Shown here: positions 60,345 to 64,000 of the stretch, piece by piece | Position numbering within the stretch: position 1 is the stretch's first letter | Layout of the letters: each line of letters starts with the position of its first letter | Source: Alphaproteobacteria bacterium | GTDB taxonomy: Bacteria > Pseudomonadota > Alphaproteobacteria > DSM-16000 > Inquilinaceae | Direction: 5' to 3' | NCBI GenBank assembly: GCA_028277405.1 | Contig: JANQGH010000062.1 | Span: 78,216 to 142,215 of the forward strand | DNA length: 64,000 nucleotides | Made by a program: the position numbers and the translations under genes | Notes under the pieces: model-generated | What the model saw: the letters and a program-made list of their open reading frames with translations, nothing else | The model's database searches: none | What the model was told of the DNA's origin: nothing

Positions 60345-60807
60345 CTGGTTTGTCTCCTGCGATGAATTTGGGGTGGTTCAAGTCTAGTGAGTCGCGGTCT
60401 CGTACGGCTTGATCACAGTAGGGGCGGTACATTCTCGATCGCTTGATTTGGTCCGCGAGGTTTGCTGCCGACCCTATGAAGCAGTCCTTCATCGGGAACC
60501 AGCCAAACACTCTGAGGTCGGCAGTCTTCAGCTCCCAGATACCATTTCTTAGGTGATTTAGAGGCTTGAAATGGCGATTGAAAGTCAGCACATCGCCAGA
60601 ACAGAACGTCGCGAATAGGGCGTCTAGTTGCTCGGCAGGCGATTGCTCGATGTTCCATGTCGAACCTAGGTTTGGCAAATCGCGTATGAACCAGTTTTGC
60701 AGTCTCGGTAGAACGTATATGCTGCGCTCTTCCTGCCGGTGCGCCTCAAGGGCGGGATCAAGTTTGCTTAGCGAACCGGCCGAGTTCAACTCTATCAGTG
60801 TTGCCAT
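60313..60807 (-). CDS. HigB/Gp49-like probable toxin
   Basis: This 164-residue protein has, from about residue 84, the motif LNHLRNGIWELKTADLRVFGWF, as in HigB/RelE-like proteins (Gp49 family), where the GlWElR strand is typical. The extended first half and the late cysteine and histidine residues are unusual. With the overlapping XRE gene it forms a toxin-first operon. Activity is inferred. No ribosome site was seen before the ATG, which lies near a small inverted repeat. Confidence 0.55.
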   Translation of the reverse strand: MATLIELNSAGSLSKLDPALEAHRQEERSIYVLPRLQNWFIRDLPNLGSTWNIEQSPAEQLDALFATFCSGDVLTFNRHFKPLNHLRNGIWELKTADLRVFGWFPMKDCFIGSAANLADQIKRSRMYRPYCDQAVRDRDSLDLNHPKFIAGDKPDGVVSAYSFA

Positions 60808-60842
60808 TTATGTCAACAAGGGCCGGCTACAATATGGACATA

Positions 60843-60856
60843 CGGAATCTCTTCCG
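60843..60856. promoter_or_regulatory. Small inverted repeat upstream of the toxin-like gene
   Basis: CGGAA (60843-60847) mirrors TTCCG (60852-60856) around four bases. It lies 36 bases upstream of the toxin-like gene on the minus strand, a good place for an XRE operator. The match is short and could be chance. Confidence 0.3.
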
Positions 60857-60992
60857 ATTCAAGCGTGAGTAGCGCTGAGGTGCAGTTACTAGAGCAGGTT
60901 TTTGCGTTCGACGCCACAAGACAGTTCTTGGGGGGGCCTCACACCTTCCTCGCCACGGTGCAGACAATCATACACTCGATTCAAGTTATGGA

Positions 60993-61757
60993 TCATACAC
61001 CTTCGAATTCATACCTCAAAAAATGCGTCACGAACTTGCGCCACCGCCCCATGGGCTCGCGCCGGCTGTAGCGGCCGGGCAAGTGATGCAGGATCAGGCT
61101 GTTGTCGAGCACGATGCCACCATGGTGCGGCACGCCCGGCCGTCCACCGCCCGCGGGAAGCGACGCCAGGAAGACGTCCCCCGGTTTGGCCTCATGTGGC
61201 CCAACCTGTCGAAACCCCGCTTCAACGAAGCCCTGCCGGTAGAGATCCCGGCCATTGGCCCACCACTCGTTGTCCCGCGCGAAATCCCTCAACAGCACGC
61301 CGCGCTCTTGCCGATACCAGTCCCGGATCAGCGCGTAGCAGTCACCCTTGCCGTCCGTGCCGCTTGGCCCATGGCGAAACTGCCGGCCGATCAGAGGCGG
61401 CGGCTCGAACGCATCGCCCCAGGCCCACGGGTCGCCGGCCACCTCGCCATCGGTCAGCACGATCACCCAGGGCACGCCGCTATCGATCTGCCCTTGGATA
61501 TCGGCGGCCGACGGCTCGGCGCTGCCGTTCACATGGGAATGCACCACCGCCTGAATCTCGGCCCGCTTGGATGCCGCCACCCAGGCTTGCGGTGAAATCC
61601 TGAACGCCGCCGCCGGCTCCGGATGCAGGTTGCGATAGGGCCGGTACACACCGTCGACGATCAGGCCACAGGCCTCGTGCGGATAGCGCTCGATCGCATC
61701 TTCCCTGATGGCGGTCGCGACAGACGGCAACAGCATCACCGCTACCCTTTCTGACAT
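60993..61757 (-). CDS. Phage tail protein K: JAMM peptidase plus NlpC/P60 domain
   Basis: This 254-residue protein is the lambda gpK type. The N-terminal JAB/JAMM metalloprotease has E28 (PHEACG), H73 and H75 (VVHSHVNG), S83 and D86, exactly the HxHx7SxxD pattern. The C-terminal NlpC/P60 domain has C140 (GDCYALI) and H212/H224 (HHGGIVL, LILHH). It is a tail-tip enzyme for cell-wall passage. I chose the ATG at 61757, which lies inside a 7-base tandem repeat; ATG 61736 is an alternative. Confidence 0.85.
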   Translation of the reverse strand: MSERVAVMLLPSVATAIREDAIERYPHEACGLIVDGVYRPYRNLHPEPAAAFRISPQAWVAASKRAEIQAVVHSHVNGSAEPSAADIQGQIDSGVPWVIVLTDGEVAGDPWAWGDAFEPPPLIGRQFRHGPSGTDGKGDCYALIRDWYRQERGVLLRDFARDNEWWANGRDLYRQGFVEAGFRQVGPHEAKPGDVFLASLPAGGGRPGVPHHGGIVLDNSLILHHLPGRYSRREPMGRWRKFVTHFLRYEFEGV

Positions 61758-61779
61758 CTGACTTCTGACATCTGACTTC
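61750..61779. repeat. Tandem 7-base repeat at the start of gene K
   Basis: TCTGACA and TCTGACT alternate four times (61750-61777), followed by TC; the 14-base unit is perfectly duplicated. The minus-strand ATG at 61757-61755 lies in it. It fills most of the gap between gene L's stop (61792) and gene K's start. Confidence 0.75.
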
Positions 61780-61791
61780 CGGCCGAAGGCC

Positions 61792-62505
61792 TCAAACCCG
61801 CGCCCTGGCCACACCCGGAAAGCCCCGAAACGGCAAAATGGCATTGTCGCCGAACCGCACCTTGCAGCCGCTGGTCAACTGCTTGTTGCAGACATCGTCG
61901 GCGCCGCTCGCCACCGGGTTGCCGAACCGGTCGAAGCTGCCGGCGCCGACATAGGGGCAGGTTGCCGCCGAATAATCGAACGTCTGCGTATCCGGGTCCC
62001 AGACCCGATAGCGCTGGTCGCACAGCCGCGTCACCTGCCGCCCCGGCACCAGGCGCCCCTCCTGGTCCATGGCGGCGGCCAACTCCCACTCGACATACAC
62101 CTTGTTCTGCGCCGATTTCCGCTCGACGCGATAGACGTCCAGTGGCCAATGCGCCGTCGGGTCGGCCCCCGGCTGTCCGTCCAGAAAACGCGTCAGGGTC
62201 CGCAGCCGCGTGACCGTCGCGCCGACCAGATCGTTGAACTGCTGCAACAGCCCCGCGATCACCAGATTGACGTTGGCGATGCGCAGGCGCGGCGTCGGCA
62301 AGGGCCCGCTGCCGGACCATTCAAACCCGTCCGCCTCGATCGGCGTCGGCGGGTAGGTGTTGCCGGCAAACACCACCGGCTGATCGTTCACCGTGCCGCT
62401 GGTCCAGCGCAAGAGGCCGGCGCCGTGGCTGGTGCCGTCCAACGTCCACAGCTCGACCTTGGCGTCCAGCGCAGCCGCCTGTTGGGCTTCGGTTAGGGCT
62501 GACAT
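61792..62505 (-). CDS. Phage minor tail protein L
   Basis: This 237-residue protein is the lambda gpL homologue. The N-terminal domain (EAQQAAALDAKVELWTLDG, VVFAGNTYPPTPIEADGFEWSG) and four C-terminal cysteines (C162, C183, C206, C214) match the gpL pattern, where four cysteines hold an iron-sulphur cluster. It starts 28 bases from the divergent methyltransferase gene. Confidence 0.82.
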   Translation of the reverse strand: MSALTEAQQAAALDAKVELWTLDGTSHGAGLLRWTSGTVNDQPVVFAGNTYPPTPIEADGFEWSGSGPLPTPRLRIANVNLVIAGLLQQFNDLVGATVTRLRTLTRFLDGQPGADPTAHWPLDVYRVERKSAQNKVYVEWELAAAMDQEGRLVPGRQVTRLCDQRYRVWDPDTQTFDYSAATCPYVGAGSFDRFGNPVASGADDVCNKQLTSGCKVRFGDNAILPFRGFPGVARARV

Positions 62506-62533
62506 TTGTTCGCCGCCGATTTAGGGTTTTACC

Positions 62534-63622
62534 ATGTCGAGTCTGCTCACCTTCCTTCGGGACAAACGCCTTTCGCTGCGTAAACGCGTGAAGAAAGAAA
62601 CCAACACCAATGATTGTGACATTGGCCATCTCCAAAGCTTGCTGGACCAAAAGCTGACGGATTTTTGCCAAGACGCATCAGCACTCGACAACGAACAGGC
62701 AAATCGTCTTTCGGAGAAGCTACTTTTCCTAGCTAAGGCGATCTCGTTTCACTCGTTTGAGCGACAGGCAGAAGCCTTCGACCGTGCGGAGAAGTTTGGC
62801 GCTCACTTCCTACCAGTTCATTTCTACAGCCCAATACCGTCGAGAGAAGAGATTGGTATTTCTACGGCGGATACGGATTACAGCAGAATACCAAACCTCA
62901 ACCCAGATAGCGGAACAGTATCTCGACTTCTCGATACCTATTGTCGTTTCAGCGGCGAATTGACAGACATCAGTGAGTCTCCTTTAGAGACCATGGATTT
63001 TTATTGGTCAAACCCAGCGTTCAACGCGCTAGATGCGATCGGTCTATACAGCATATTGCGCGACAAAAGGCCCCAAAGGTACGTCGAGATCGGTTGTGGA
63101 TACTCATCAATCATCGCACTCAAGGCCCTAGAAGCGAATGGCACCGGCAAGATGCTCTGCATCGAGCCGTACGAAAACGAGATGTTAGGCTCCATTCAGG
63201 AAAATACACGATATGTCGAAGTCATTAATGAACCGATACAGATAGTAGATACCAGTGTTTTCTCGGATCTGAATTCTGGCGATGTTCTATTTATTGATAG
63301 CACACATGTTTCAAAATTTGGATCAGACGTTAACTTCGAGTTCTTCCAAATAATACCATTTCTCAATCCTGGCGTATTAATCCATATCCATGACATACAC
63401 TACCCTTTGGACTACCCTATCGGTTGGGTGCGGGACCGAAAGGTTTTTTGGAATGAACAGTATCTCCTGATGGCGTTCCTTAGCTTCAATAGTTCATTTA
63501 AGCCGATCATTTCGCACAGTCAGTGTGGCGCGAACAACAGGGACAAACTGAACGAAATAGGGCATGTAGTCGGTAGGCAGGTCGCGGGCGGCGGCAGTTT
63601 CTGGTTCCAGAGAACCAATTGA
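62534..63622 (+). CDS. AT-rich class I SAM-dependent methyltransferase carried by the prophage
   Basis: This 362-residue protein has motif I RYVEIGCGYSSIIALKALE near residue 180, with the CIEPYENE acidic loop and DVLFIDSTHVSKFGSD. Its end, PFLNPGVLIHIHDIHYPLDYP, is typical of methyltransferases of polysaccharide gene sets (Methyltransf_24 type). AT content is clearly higher than in the phage genes. It is on the opposite strand to the tail operon between gene L and an upstream gene. It probably modifies a surface sugar or protein of the host; that role is inferred. Confidence 0.75.
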   Translation: MSSLLTFLRDKRLSLRKRVKKETNTNDCDIGHLQSLLDQKLTDFCQDASALDNEQANRLSEKLLFLAKAISFHSFERQAEAFDRAEKFGAHFLPVHFYSPIPSREEIGISTADTDYSRIPNLNPDSGTVSRLLDTYCRFSGELTDISESPLETMDFYWSNPAFNALDAIGLYSILRDKRPQRYVEIGCGYSSIIALKALEANGTGKMLCIEPYENEMLGSIQENTRYVEVINEPIQIVDTSVFSDLNSGDVLFIDSTHVSKFGSDVNFEFFQIIPFLNPGVLIHIHDIHYPLDYPIGWVRDRKVFWNEQYLLMAFLSFNSSFKPIISHSQCGANNRDKLNEIGHVVGRQVAGGGSFWFQRTN

Positions 63623-63626
63623 GGGC

Positions 63627-63646
63627 AAAGAAAAACCCCACCGGGG
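63627..63646 (-). terminator. Probable terminator beside the methyltransferase gene
   Basis: CCCC (63636-63639) and GGGG (63643-63646) pair around three bases. On the minus strand it is followed by TTTTTCTTT (63635-63627). The minus-strand text GCCCCGG, one variable base, GGGGTTTT matches that of the terminator near 59440. The stem is short, so strength is uncertain. It would stop leftward transcripts before gene L. Confidence 0.6.
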
Positions 63647-63944
63647 CGCGCTGGTGTAAACTAAGTGCTTGCGCGCCTTAACCTCGGAACCGGCAAGGTT
63701 TCTGTCGCCTCAAGGCCACCAAACGTTCACGAGCCAGGCGGCCATCGACAAGACACAACTTCTGCTGCTGGGTACCGTGTGACCATCACAGAACCCGCCA
63801 AGTTGCCCCCAAGCAACGACACAGAGTTGCCCTCGAAGGAGATCGCTAGCCCAACAAGGTGCCTGGTCAAACCCGCTCGCCCCGGAAGTGACAAAACAAC
63901 AAGTTCTCCGAGAACAAAGCTGAAGGCGTTGATTTGGCTGGCCT

Positions 63945-64000
63945 TTAGCGGCTGCTGAAGTAATCGAGTTTGCCGGTTTCGGGGGTTTTGGGCTCGGAAA
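63945..64000 (-). CDS. C-terminal end of an unidentified gene cut by the window edge
   Basis: Reading the minus strand from 64000 gives SEPKTPETGKLDYFSSR and a TAA stop at 63947-63945. The residue pattern is that of a coding end, probably a phage gene upstream of L. The rest lies outside the window. Bases 63647-63944 between this stop and the terminator-like element hold no gene that I can support. Confidence 0.5.
   Translation of the reverse strand, partial: SEPKTPETGKLDYFSSR

Noticed and set aside
63665..63958. A 97-codon plus-strand frame near the right edge.
   Set aside because: Starts at GTG without a ribosome site and overlaps the coding end of the edge gene on the other strand; no family features.

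Overview
The window is GC-rich DNA with dense operons joined by ATGA or GTGA stop/start overlaps. It carries several ABC importers of the dipeptide type, one TRAP transporter, and many LysR, GntR and XRE regulators. This fits a heterotrophic alphaproteobacterium (Rhodospirillales or Hyphomicrobiales style). The assignment is an inference from gene content; no rRNA or tRNA gene was seen.

Bases 1-11.5 kb hold a minus-strand catabolic operon. It runs from a peptide-type binding protein through two permeases and a fused double ATPase to a CapA-like metallophosphatase, a sugar-acid dehydratase of the enolase superfamily, a D-tartrate dehydratase and a tartrate dehydrogenase. A convergent SDR gene lies at the left edge and a divergent LysR regulator at the right. 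It looks like an import and breakdown route for tartrate-like hydroxy acids or their conjugates.

Bases 12.5-25.4 kb form a second, plus-strand operon: XRE-cupin regulator, binding protein, two permeases, two ATPases, HyuA, HyuB, an Asp/Glu (hydantoin) racemase, a second HyuB and a GNAT. It probably imports and opens a hydantoin-like or lactam-like compound with an ATP-dependent hydantoinase.

Bases 25.4-41.3 kb are mixed housekeeping and accessory genes: a class III adenylate cyclase near a small cyclic-nucleotide-binding protein, a TipA-like MerR regulator, a TPR protein, an orphan binding protein, a thiopurine methyltransferase, an ArsR/SRPBCC/RibD cassette, a DsbA-like protein and an MFS pump. 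A LysR/acyl-CoA-dehydrogenase pair here is notable: the dehydrogenase lacks both usual catalytic glutamates and resembles 3-sulfinopropionyl-CoA desulfinase.

Bases 41.4-48.3 kb form a divergent cluster: TRAP transporter, MaoC-type hydratase and CitE-type lyase on one strand, class III CoA-transferase and GntR/UTRA regulator on the other. The enzyme set matches CoA activation, hydration and cleavage of a C5 dicarboxylate (mesaconate, itaconate or citramalate). A perfect palindrome sits between the two arms.

Bases 48.98-64 kb are the tail-tip, fibre and lysis end of a lambda-like prophage on the minus strand, in the order L, K, I, J, fibres, holin. Two accessory insertions interrupt it: a toxin/antitoxin-like cassette with a third AT-rich gene between K and I, and an AT-rich methyltransferase on the opposite strand upstream of L. 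Similar terminators lie next to both. The prophage continues beyond the right edge.
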